This document shows positions 52,286-60,823 of a DNA stretch of 64,000 bases, in pieces. How positions within the stretch are numbered: position 1 is the first letter of the stretch; each line of letters opens with the position of its first letter. The position numbers were made by a program, and so were the translations under genes. The stretch comes from Yersinia ruckeri ATCC 29473 (lineage in GTDB: Bacteria > Pseudomonadota > Gammaproteobacteria > Enterobacterales > Enterobacteriaceae), in contig NZ_KN150747.1 of the NCBI RefSeq assembly GCF_000754815.1, positions 2,762,896-2,826,895 on the forward strand, in the 5' to 3' direction. The notes under the pieces were generated by a model. That model worked only from the letters and a program-made list of their open reading frames with translations. It was not told where the DNA came from and searched no databases.

Positions 52286-53155
52286 TCAACCCAATTCGAG
52301 TGAAGCTACAGCATTGTTGCCTTTTTGATAGCTGACAGGGGGGGTGCCGCGATACATCCTGCAAGTATGAAAAAGCGGGCTAAATCCAGCGACTTTCAGA
52401 ACATCAAGAGTGGCACCCGCCTGCTCTGGGACATCAAGCGTCACCAGAGCATTCTTCGGTAAAGCTCCCAGCGCTGTTTGCAGCAATGCAATGGCATGAT
52501 TTTCATCCGGGGCATAGAAAGGCCCGATGCGATATCCCTCATCCGAGGGACGCAAGGCAATGACACCTTTTACTGATGCGCCTTCCGTAACCACGAATCC
52601 CTGACGGTTATCAGCAGTAAACCAAGAGGACAACAGGCTAGCCCGGTTACAACCGGAAAACGAGGTATCAAAATCAGCAATAGCAGAAAGATGATGGCTG
52701 CTCACCTCGCTGATATTGTCAGCCTTGATGGCAATACCAGAGGCCCGCCCCTGAATCCGATAGGTGTGATAATGAGTACGGAATCCCCATTTTTTGTAGT
52801 TTTCCTCCTGCATCGGCATACCGTCCAGACCGATACAACGCTCCCCGGCATGTTCGATTGCCGCAGTCCACAGCTCAAGACCCAGGCCTTTTCCCCGGTA
52901 TTCTGGTGTAACAATATAGTGTCCCAAGTGGGCATAGCCTGGATCAAAATTCACAATAGAAATTGAGGCAACAATCCGCCCCTCGGTACGGCCAATGAAA
53001 AAACCATTTTTATCCACATTCAGGAAAATACGGTCATCACCATGACCCAAATCCCAGTGCTCGTTACGGGCCATTTCAACCGCGCTTTGCCATTCAGCGG
53101 GCGTGGCAAGGTGTACACTGAATGCCTTATCGGTGCTTTTGACTACATTTTTCAT
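52286..53155 (-). CDS. hlmA: GNAT N-acyltransferase (HlmA-type)
   Basis: 289 residues from ATG 53155 (GGAG 7 nt upstream). The N-terminal GNAT domain carries the acetyl-CoA motif VTPEYRGKGLGLELW and NYKKWGF. A second domain of the acetyltransf_18 type follows from about 150 to 285 (SDEGYRIGPFYAPDENHAIALLQTAL, AGFSPLFHTCRMYRG). HlmA acetylates the free amine of holothin to give holomycin in S. clavuligerus; the same role is inferred here. Confidence 0.88.
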   Translation of the reverse strand: MKNVVKSTDKAFSVHLATPAEWQSAVEMARNEHWDLGHGDDRIFLNVDKNGFFIGRTEGRIVASISIVNFDPGYAHLGHYIVTPEYRGKGLGLELWTAAIEHAGERCIGLDGMPMQEENYKKWGFRTHYHTYRIQGRASGIAIKADNISEVSSHHLSAIADFDTSFSGCNRASLLSSWFTADNRQGFVVTEGASVKGVIALRPSDEGYRIGPFYAPDENHAIALLQTALGALPKNALVTLDVPEQAGATLDVLKVAGFSPLFHTCRMYRGTPPVSYQKGNNAVASLELG

Positions 53156-53182
53156 CACTCATCTCCAGAAATAATGGTGCAA

Positions 53183-54313
53183 TCAAAGCCCCATAGACTT
53201 ACTGATAAATTCTTTGAGCACTTCACTGGTTCCGCCGTAAATTGTCTGGACGCGACTATTTACCCAAGTCTTTCCGATGAAGGAGTCACTGAGATAACCC
53301 GCGCCGCCGTGCAACTGCATACACTGATCGGCAACCTGGATCTGTAGCTCGGTGGTCCAAAGTTTGATCCTTGCCGCATCGGCAACGTTAAGCTCGCGAC
53401 GGTTGAACTTATCAATGGCATCGTTCAGATAGATCCGTGCAATCCTCACATTGGTATCCAACTCTGCCAGCCGAAACCTGTTGTGTTGAAATGACCCCAC
53501 GGGTTGACCAAAAGCGTGACGTTTTTTAACCCATTCGAGCGTGCGTTCGAGGAGCAGTTCGGCGGTAGCAACGGCCACCGTCGAGATGCTCAGTCTCTCC
53601 CTTGGCATACCGCCCATAAAATAAAAGTTACCTATATTTTCCTTTCCTATCAGGTTATTACAGGGAACTAGACAGTTTGAAAAATGAAGATTGGCAGTAT
53701 CACTGGCATGCCAACCCAGTTTTTTCAGTGGCGCTCCCCGCGTAAATCCTGCTGTATCACGTTCGATGACCAGCAAACTGATGCCCCGCCCGCGCTCTGC
53801 TTTCGATGTTCTGACCGCCGTCAGGATCAGATCGGCATTGATGCCGTTAGTGATAAAGGACTTTTGACCGTTGACGACATAATGCTGATCCTGCCTGACA
53901 GCCGTGGTTTCCAAATCAGCCGAGTCAGAACCCCCGTTAGGTTCAGTGACCGCGATGGCAGCGATCAACTCTCCCTTACACAGCCCTGGCAGCCAGCGAT
54001 CGCGCTGTTCGTCGGTGCCATGTGCATCAATGTAACTGGCAATCACATCATTGTGTGCAATCACGACTGGCGCCGTCATTTCAGCACGGATCAACTCTTC
54101 AGTGAGCACTGAGGCATATTGATAATCGGCTTGGTTCTGCCCGCCCCATCGCCCGGATACACCGATGCCCAGAATCCCTGCCTCACCCGCATGTCGCCAA
54201 AAATCACGACTGACGAGGCCCTCCTTTTCCCATACGGAAAGATAGGGTTTAGCCTCATGTTCCAGAAACGTCCGGCAGGATGCACGAAACGCTGATAATT
54301 CCTTGTTATCCAT
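53183..54313 (-). CDS. hlmB: Acyl-CoA dehydrogenase-like flavoenzyme (HlmB-type)
   Basis: 376-residue FAD enzyme of the acyl-CoA dehydrogenase family: TEPNGGSDSADLETTA and FITNGINADL in the middle domain, RERLSISTVAVATAELLLERTLEWVKKRHAFGQPVG and QLHGGAGYLSDSFIGKTWVNSRVQTIYGGTSEVLKE in the C-terminal domain. Acting on a carrier-bound Cys-Cys chain, it would introduce a C=C bond or oxidise a C-S position. This is one of the redox steps to the dithiolopyrrolone. It lies 16 bp after the thioesterase gene. Confidence 0.9.
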   Translation of the reverse strand: MDNKELSAFRASCRTFLEHEAKPYLSVWEKEGLVSRDFWRHAGEAGILGIGVSGRWGGQNQADYQYASVLTEELIRAEMTAPVVIAHNDVIASYIDAHGTDEQRDRWLPGLCKGELIAAIAVTEPNGGSDSADLETTAVRQDQHYVVNGQKSFITNGINADLILTAVRTSKAERGRGISLLVIERDTAGFTRGAPLKKLGWHASDTANLHFSNCLVPCNNLIGKENIGNFYFMGGMPRERLSISTVAVATAELLLERTLEWVKKRHAFGQPVGSFQHNRFRLAELDTNVRIARIYLNDAIDKFNRRELNVADAARIKLWTTELQIQVADQCMQLHGGAGYLSDSFIGKTWVNSRVQTIYGGTSEVLKEFISKSMGL

Positions 54314-54329
54314 CTAAACCTCAGAACTC

Positions 54330-55085
54330 TTATGCAGGAATTGACACATTGTGCTCAACTGAAGATTGCGAGAGCAGCGTGCGGACGGTGTTAAAATTGT
54401 CATAGACAGCAAAATGGCCACCCTGGATCTCGGTGATACTGACGCGAGATCGTGTGTGGTTAAGCCAGGCTAACTGCATTTGCGCGGTGACATGCTCATC
54501 CTTATCCGCAGAAATGAGCAATAGTGGCTGCTCCACACGCATATCCCGGTATGCCAAGAATTGCTGACGCAAGATGTAGTCAGTTCGTAGTGCTGTCACT
54601 AGCCGGCGAGCGATGGCTGGTTCGCGCAGGATACTTTCAGGTGTGCCGTTATCTGCGCGCATTTTCTCGAGGATTTTTTCGTCAGACCACAAGTAGCGAT
54701 CATCTTCCGCCTGAGCCGTCGGTGCAATGGAACCGGACACCACTGAAAACACCGGGTTCATAGCGTATTTATCTGCCAGCAGATGGCTAACGATGACACT
54801 CAAAACACCACCAAAGCTATGGCCGAAAGTGGCAAACTCTGTGATGCCGGCTTTTTTGCGCTGGGTAAAATCCGCGTAGATATCGGCGCTGATACGGCTC
54901 GCCAACACCGCCAGGTCATCGATCACTTTTTCACGACTGAGTCTGTCCCGACCCGGAATCCCAACGGGACTGAATACCAGTTTACTTTCATCGTTAAAAC
55001 GGCTCAGCCAATGTCGGTAAACACCGGTACCCGCACCAGCATGAGGGAAAGCGTAAACCACTCGCCCGGATGATAAATTCATCAT
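54330..55085 (-). CDS. hlmC: Thioesterase (HlmC-type)
   Basis: 251-residue type II-like alpha/beta-hydrolase from ATG 55085, which overlaps the GMC gene stop and has GGAGGA upstream. Motifs: FPHAGAGTGVYRHW (oxyanion region), GHSFGGVLS (Ser nucleophile), SADKDEHV (Asp) and GGHFAVYDN (His). In the cluster it would release the intermediate from the NRPS carrier or clear mischarged carriers. Confidence 0.88.
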   Translation of the reverse strand: MMNLSSGRVVYAFPHAGAGTGVYRHWLSRFNDESKLVFSPVGIPGRDRLSREKVIDDLAVLASRISADIYADFTQRKKAGITEFATFGHSFGGVLSVIVSHLLADKYAMNPVFSVVSGSIAPTAQAEDDRYLWSDEKILEKMRADNGTPESILREPAIARRLVTALRTDYILRQQFLAYRDMRVEQPLLLISADKDEHVTAQMQLAWLNHTRSRVSITEIQGGHFAVYDNFNTVRTLLSQSSVEHNVSIPA

Positions 55086-56701
55086 ACATTCTCCTCCATT
55101 AAGAATGAGGCGATTCGCTCTGCCACCATCGCCGTAGTCAGATTCGTTGGCATAGAAGGGATGCAAGGGAAGAGTGAGGCATCGGCCACCGTAATATTAC
55201 GGAGCCCATGAATATTCCCTTTTTTATCGGCTGCACTTTCTGGATCGGCGGAAGTTCCCATTCGGATGGTGCCGGAGGCATGCCATCCAGGACTGACGAG
55301 GTTTATGATGGCATTGCGCATCACTTCATCATTTCCCATCATTGATTCGCGCCAGAACTGGACGCCCTCCAGGCAGACACTGACCTCTGGATGATTGATC
55401 AGTTGCCACATTTGGCGCACGCCACCGACAAGCCGCTGAACATCCTCCTCATTTTGCGACAGAGGCAGATCAATCGCGGGCAGTTTATCGCTGTCCCTAG
55501 AGCGGATAAACACTCGCCCTTTCGCTTTAGGCCGCATCAGCATGACCGATGCACCGACCAGAAAGGGGTATTCTGTACGGTTATGGAAGCCAGGCACGGT
55601 GTCGCTGGCCACGTTGTTCATCAATCCCAGTTGAACATCAAGTTGCTCATCATAGCCACTGCTCATTCGAGCCGCCGTTTGCCGCCAAGGGGTTTTCACC
55701 TTACTGTTGCTGGCTCGGGGAAGCGCCCACATCACCACTGAGGCGTGATCAGATAGGTTGTTTCCCACTGCAGGGATATCCGCCACGACCGGAATATCCA
55801 GTTTATGCAGCAGTTCGCTATCACCCACACCAGAACGCTGGAGAAGAGCGGCGGAACCGATAGCACCGGCACAGAGTACGACCCGGCTCGCAGAGAGTGT
55901 CTGGTATTTTCCATTTCTGTGTACTTCAACACCAGTGGCTGCGCCATTAGCAAAAAGAACGCGTTCTACAGTCATTTCCGTCATGATCTGAAGATTACTG
56001 CGCATTCGGGCTGGAGTGAGATAAGCCCGACAAAAATCAAACCGTTCTGCGCCCTGAAGCACATTGGCGGGCACCGCACCTACTGCCGCGTCCTCACCGG
56101 TGTTAAAGTCCTCAACCCAAGGAATGCCGTGACTGACGCAGGCGCTGGCAAAACCCGTTTCCAACGGTAGAGTTTCTTCCGCAGTAGGCCGCCGCAACAG
56201 CAGTGGGCCAGCATGCCCGTGCAGTGTCTCGTCCGCGATATCACGGTCATTTTCCAGCTTTCGGTACCAAGGCAGCACATCCTGCCATGACCAAGTCGGG
56301 CATCCCATATCGACCCAGCACGCAAAATCTCGTGGGAAAGCACGCAACGCGACAGCACCGTTGATTGCCGATGATCCCCCCAGCACTTTCCCCAGCCGAT
56401 AACCAAAAGGTTTCCTTCTGTCACGCGGAGCATGAGATTCGGCATCCGGTTGTAAAAAGCGCGACAGCCGTTCGGCACCGCGTACATTGGCTTCATATTC
56501 CCAGTTATAGTTTTCCAGTACCAACCGCGAGGCATCGTTCAGCGGACTGCTATGGTCGTCAGCATTGGAATCAAGGCCTGCTTCAATCAACAAAACCGAC
56601 TTCGCGCTATTTTCAGAAAGCCGGGATGCCATAACACATCCCGCAGTGCCGCCCCCGACCACAATATAGTCATAGTGGGACAATCCCATATCCTGACTCA
56701 T
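55082..56701 (-). CDS. hlmD: GMC-family flavin oxidoreductase (HlmD-type)
   Basis: 539-residue glucose-methanol-choline oxidoreductase. N-terminal FAD-binding YDYIVVGGGTAGCVMASRLSE, GMC signature 1 GYRLGKVLGGSSAINGAVALR, signature 2 GAIGSAALLQRSGVG, and the C-terminal active-site region SPGWHASGTIRMG with the catalytic His. It overlaps the NRPS stop by 4 bp (ATGA). It is one of the oxidases expected to form the ene-dithiol. Confidence 0.9.
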   Translation of the reverse strand: MSQDMGLSHYDYIVVGGGTAGCVMASRLSENSAKSVLLIEAGLDSNADDHSSPLNDASRLVLENYNWEYEANVRGAERLSRFLQPDAESHAPRDRRKPFGYRLGKVLGGSSAINGAVALRAFPRDFACWVDMGCPTWSWQDVLPWYRKLENDRDIADETLHGHAGPLLLRRPTAEETLPLETGFASACVSHGIPWVEDFNTGEDAAVGAVPANVLQGAERFDFCRAYLTPARMRSNLQIMTEMTVERVLFANGAATGVEVHRNGKYQTLSASRVVLCAGAIGSAALLQRSGVGDSELLHKLDIPVVADIPAVGNNLSDHASVVMWALPRASNSKVKTPWRQTAARMSSGYDEQLDVQLGLMNNVASDTVPGFHNRTEYPFLVGASVMLMRPKAKGRVFIRSRDSDKLPAIDLPLSQNEEDVQRLVGGVRQMWQLINHPEVSVCLEGVQFWRESMMGNDEVMRNAIINLVSPGWHASGTIRMGTSADPESAADKKGNIHGLRNITVADASLFPCIPSMPTNLTTAMVAERIASFLMEENV

Positions 56702-59700
56702 GACAAGGCTTCCTCAGGATCAAGGGTCACTTCCGCAAGAATTTTTGAGAAGTCGCGCACCGAAGCATTCATAAACAGACTTTCGATCATATCCTGCTCG
56801 CTGGACGGACTGACGCGGAAAGACTGACGAACCGCGCTCAACAGGCTTACCGCATGAAGCGAATCGCCGCCAATATCGAAAAAGCCGTCAGTTACGCCAA
56901 AATCGCTGTGCTGAAGCTGTGCCGCCCAAATTGAATAGAGGCGGGTTTCCGTCTCATCGGCAGGTACATTCCGACTGTCTTCTGCCACACTATCAGCCCA
57001 TACCGCAGGCAACGCGTTGCGATCAATCTTGCCATTTGGGGTCAGAGGCATTTCATCCAGCAGAACAAACCACATCGGCACCATATAGGATGGCAGCGTC
57101 GCCATTGCCGTTTCCCGAAGTTCGTTTTCAAGCCGGTTCTTGTCATAGCCAGCAGAATGAGTGGCAACAATGTAAGCCGCCAACTGTTTCTGCCCTGATT
57201 TAGGATGCGTCACCGCGTTGATCACTACATGACTGGCCGATGGATGTTCCAGAAGTGCCGCCTCAATCTCGCCCAGTTCAATGCGGTAGCCATTAATCTT
57301 GACCTGATTGTCCTCACGACCAAGGATTTCAATAAGACCCTCGTTGATATAGCGACCAAGATCACCCGTTCGGTAAAGTCTCTCTCCCGTCCGAGGATGC
57401 TGGAAAAAGCGCGCCTGGGTTTTCTCATCGTCACCCAGATACCCTTGAGCAACGCCATCACCAGCAATAAAAATCTCACCTGTAACCCATTTAGGGCTAG
57501 GTTCAAGCCACTCATTGAGTACATGGAATCGTTGGTTAGCGAGCGGCTTACCATAGGGAATACTTTTCCAGGTGGTATCCACCGTTTGTACCGGATAGAC
57601 AATCGACCAGATCGACCCTTCGGTTGCACCTCCCAGACTGATGACGTCAATTTTCTCTGAAACATGGCGAATTTGATCGGGAAGGTCGACAGGTATCCAG
57701 TCTCCACTCATCAGAACAAGACGCAGTGAACTGTCTCTTAGTTGTTCACCCGCCCGCTCAAACAGCGCTTTTACCGGTGCAGGGACAGTGTTCCAGAGCG
57801 TGACGCCCTGTTTAACGATCTGTTCAGCCCAAAGACCGGGATCGGCTGGCTCGTTCTCAGCAGCAAAGAGAATGCTGCCACCGGCACCAAGTACGCCGAA
57901 GTAATCATAAACAGAGAGATCAAATCCAGCAGGTGCAATGGAATAGACTCGATCCTGGGAATTAACACTAAACCGTCGATTGATGTCAGCAACTGTATTG
58001 ACTGCATTTGTATGGCTGATCATCACCCCTTTGGGTTCCCCAGTAGAGCCTGATGTAAAAATCACATACGCCAGGTCATCCGGTGACTGTTTACGCGGCG
58101 TTGGGGGCAAAGGACGGAGAGTGCCCGAAACGATAGTGGTCACAACAATGACCATACCTTGTACCGCGACGTTACCATCAAAGGTCAGTACGGCTTTCGC
58201 GGCACAGCGTTCGATAAGGCGATGTTGACGTTGCTCTGGCAACTGCGGATCCACAGAAACATATGCCGCACCAGCAATCAGCACCCCCAGGATAGCCGCC
58301 AGCATTTCTGGGCTTTGGTGAAGCGAGACTGCGATGATATCTCCGGGATTGATATCCACCTGCGCATGAAGCTGTGTGGCAATATCATGAGCGGCGGTCA
58401 CTAACTCACGGTAACTCACTTCACGCGTCCCTTGTAGCACGGCCGTTTTGTCTGGGAAGCGGCGGGCAGCATCCAGGAGGGACTCATGCAGGAGCGTCGG
58501 TGGCAAGTGATACTGTGTCGCATTAGCGTCCAGACGTGCCTTTTCATCAGCCTTTGGCAACGTCACCATGCTGTGACGCTGGGACCAGACTGACGGGTTA
58601 TCTGCACAAGCACAAAGCAACTTGTCTGCCGCCTCAAACATCGCCTCGGCCATGCCATCAGGGAAAAGGCCGTCAACATAATTCCAGTTCATGACCAGTT
58701 CACCATTAATGCGCATCAACTGGTTTTCAAGCCAAACACCCGGCGTGCGCGTGGCGGTATGAACGATACGAGCAGCATTTCGCCAAAGATCATCAGAAAC
58801 AATGTCTTCCAACTCGGCATTCAGCGTATTACTGAATACGACTGGCAGTGAGAATGCTCGGCCATCGCTATTGAGTCGGGTCATTTCACGTAAGACTTGA
58901 ATGCCATTAAAAGATGAGTGCCAACGATTAAGCAGCAGTTCCGTCTGTAGACTGACCAGCCGTTCGGCGAACGAGTCAGAGGATGGGCTGTTCACACAAA
59001 GCAGACATGACTGTAAAAAATTACCCGTAATATGAGTAATGTCTTCTGAATAGGCACGTCGGCCATTTTGGGTCAGGGTGAGCGTGAAATCCTGACGGCG
59101 GGACCATTGACGCAGCACTTCCGTATAGACGCCGAGGAACAGCACTTCCAGCGTGATGCCATTTTGAGCCGCGGCATGCCGGAGTTTGTTAATCGTCTCG
59201 AACGGTATTTCTTTTTTCAGGGTTTTAATGACGGGATGTCTGATTAACTCCGGTGATTGGTGAAGAGGAAGTTCAGGTGCACCCGGAATATTTTTAATTT
59301 TATTGATCCAGTATGCTTTGTCCCGCTCTCCCTGTTGGCTTTTCTGGAGTTCTTTTTCAAGAGAGATATAGTCGCTAAAATTAAGGCGACTCTCAGTTTT
59401 TTGCATTTCGGGATTTTCATAAAACTCCCACCAGTCACGCATAATAATTTTAATACTGTGTAAATCGAAAAACATTAAATCAAAACACAGGTGAAGTCTG
59501 ATATTTCTATTTCCTATCTGGGTTGCACGAATATCAAACGGACGTACATTGCCTTGGGTTCGCATGGCTTCAATCATTTCGATACGGGTCTTTCCGACCT
59601 GATCATGCACCGACTGAGGATCCTGTCCACTACAGTCAATTAACGGGATAACATCATCACCCATTGCGGGTAAAAAACGCTGGCGCCCGCTATCTGTCAG

Positions 59701-60069
59701 GGCTGAACGCATTACCGGGTGGCAAGCAATAACGCGGCCTAATGCATCATTCAATCGGTCAAAATCCGGGTTATAAACCTCAATTTCCGTATAATGAGAA
59801 GCCGGTACACCGCCCAATGGGATCGCTGCATTACGGCCAATCAGATAAGCGTACTGGATATCGGTAAGGGAGAAAGGTTCGCTATCATTTTCTTCTCTTC
59901 TGTTATCAGAATAATTTATTTCGCCAGCCGGAAGAATCCCACACATTAATGCTGTCAGGTTAAGTGCAACATTATCGCTATTTGAATCATACTGAAGGAC
60001 AATTGGCACATCATTATCTAGAGAAAGGGTCAGACCTAATTTATCGGTAGCTTCCCGCATCATTTTCAT
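56698..60069 (-). CDS. hlmE: NRPS Cy-A(Cys)-PCP, dithiolopyrrolone synthetase (HlmE-type)
   Basis: 1123 residues from ATG 60069 (GGAG 7 nt upstream). A 65-residue N-terminal extension precedes the domains. Heterocyclization domain about 66-500 with the DxxxxDxxS motif at 197-205 (DLMFFDLHS). Adenylation domain about 525-1025 with YVIFTSGSTGEPKG and YRTGDLGRY. Carrier domain about 1035-1110 with Ser1070 in IGGDS. The specificity residues D717, L718, Y721, N760, L786, S788, L812, I820, W821, K1014 spell DLYNLSLIWK, the standard L-Cys code. One module must make Cys-Cys iteratively, as in holomycin. First gene of the operon. Confidence 0.94.
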   Translation of the reverse strand: MKMMREATDKLGLTLSLDNDVPIVLQYDSNSDNVALNLTALMCGILPAGEINYSDNRREENDSEPFSLTDIQYAYLIGRNAAIPLGGVPASHYTEIEVYNPDFDRLNDALGRVIACHPVMRSALTDSGRQRFLPAMGDDVIPLIDCSGQDPQSVHDQVGKTRIEMIEAMRTQGNVRPFDIRATQIGNRNIRLHLCFDLMFFDLHSIKIIMRDWWEFYENPEMQKTESRLNFSDYISLEKELQKSQQGERDKAYWINKIKNIPGAPELPLHQSPELIRHPVIKTLKKEIPFETINKLRHAAAQNGITLEVLFLGVYTEVLRQWSRRQDFTLTLTQNGRRAYSEDITHITGNFLQSCLLCVNSPSSDSFAERLVSLQTELLLNRWHSSFNGIQVLREMTRLNSDGRAFSLPVVFSNTLNAELEDIVSDDLWRNAARIVHTATRTPGVWLENQLMRINGELVMNWNYVDGLFPDGMAEAMFEAADKLLCACADNPSVWSQRHSMVTLPKADEKARLDANATQYHLPPTLLHESLLDAARRFPDKTAVLQGTREVSYRELVTAAHDIATQLHAQVDINPGDIIAVSLHQSPEMLAAILGVLIAGAAYVSVDPQLPEQRQHRLIERCAAKAVLTFDGNVAVQGMVIVVTTIVSGTLRPLPPTPRKQSPDDLAYVIFTSGSTGEPKGVMISHTNAVNTVADINRRFSVNSQDRVYSIAPAGFDLSVYDYFGVLGAGGSILFAAENEPADPGLWAEQIVKQGVTLWNTVPAPVKALFERAGEQLRDSSLRLVLMSGDWIPVDLPDQIRHVSEKIDVISLGGATEGSIWSIVYPVQTVDTTWKSIPYGKPLANQRFHVLNEWLEPSPKWVTGEIFIAGDGVAQGYLGDDEKTQARFFQHPRTGERLYRTGDLGRYINEGLIEILGREDNQVKINGYRIELGEIEAALLEHPSASHVVINAVTHPKSGQKQLAAYIVATHSAGYDKNRLENELRETAMATLPSYMVPMWFVLLDEMPLTPNGKIDRNALPAVWADSVAEDSRNVPADETETRLYSIWAAQLQHSDFGVTDGFFDIGGDSLHAVSLLSAVRQSFRVSPSSEQDMIESLFMNASVRDFSKILAEVTLDPEEALS

Positions 60070-60269
60070 AATTCACTCCACTCATCTGTGTTTACCTATA
60101 AATAACCAAAGAAGACAGTGTTTAGTTACGTTTAGGCCCGCTTGAATTAATGTTACGTCCCTGATTGATAAAATTTTTCTAATAGATATAAAGTTAGCGA
60201 TAGATAAAGTATCGCCAAGTTGCCCAGCCAGTAATTATCAGAAAGCCTGAACAGATATGTCGTTTTATT

Positions 60270-60305
60270 ATTCAAACACTCAATAAGAACATTGAGTGTT
60301 TGAAT
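60270..60305. promoter_or_regulatory. Perfect 15-bp inverted repeat in the cluster control region
   Basis: ATTCAAACACTCAAT - AAGAAC - ATTGAGTGTTTGAAT: perfect arms around a 6-nt centre, 200 bp upstream of hlmE. Its outer parts share ATTCAA...TTGAAT with the other dyads. It could be an operator or an mRNA stem in the hlmE leader. Confidence 0.65.
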
Positions 60306-60568
60306 CGTACCGCGCACTTTGGATTGCGTCAAGATTTAATAACATTAACTGGTAATGTAAATAACCATTTATTAACAAAAAAATCACGCTTAGGATTTTT
60401 ATTGCAACTCACTGTATTTTATATAAATATTTTTTAATCTTGTTTAGTCACCCCGCCAAAAGTAGCCAAAAAGTTCTTTAAGATAAATATTAATATAAAT
60501 AAAATTTATCATTCATCTAATTCCCACATGACCCATTTCGTTGACAACTGATCAATCATTAATTCATT

Positions 60569-60588
60569 ATTCAACCTATCGCTTGAAT
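60569..60588. promoter_or_regulatory. Candidate ArsR-type operator ATTCAA-N8-TTGAAT
   Basis: ATTCAA CCTATCGC TTGAAT. It has the same arm sequence and 8-bp spacing as the better dyad at 60673-60700. Confidence 0.5.
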
Positions 60589-60672
60589 GATCATGCTGGT
60601 TATTCCACGTATTACTTTGGTTATTATATTAATTTTCACCCGAATCAGTTACCTGTCTGTATTAGCCACACT

Positions 60673-60725
60673 AATCATTCAATGTGTCAATTGAATGATT
60701 GTATTAATTGAATTAATCATTCAAT
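60673..60725. promoter_or_regulatory. Two candidate ArsR-type operators upstream of the exporter
   Basis: First dyad AATCATTCAA-N8-TTGAATGATT (60673-60700, perfect 10-bp arms). Second dyad ATTGAAT-N5-ATTCAAT (60707-60725). They lie 100-150 bp before the exporter start. The motif recurs at the promoter of the ArsR-rhodanese gene (63012-63030). Confidence 0.6.
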
Positions 60726-60823
60726 ATATAAGCGGAATGACTATTTAACGGATGCTGACGGATTCCCACGATTCCAAGCTCTGGACTGACAGTCGCTAAA
60801 CTCTGGTTCAATGAGGTATTCAT

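Larger units (their letters stand above)
60070..60823. other. Divergent control region between hlmE and hlmH homologues
   Basis: 754 bp of AT-rich DNA between divergent start codons, with at least four dyads built from ATTCAA/TTGAAT (listed separately). No open frame of note. Both promoters must lie here. Confidence 0.6.

Noticed and set aside
53183-54313. Gly in place of the medium-chain acyl-CoA dehydrogenase catalytic Glu (IYGGTSEV instead of YEGT)
   Set aside because: IYGGT-type endings are common in other acyl-CoA dehydrogenase subfamilies whose base is elsewhere, so it is not evidence of inactivity.
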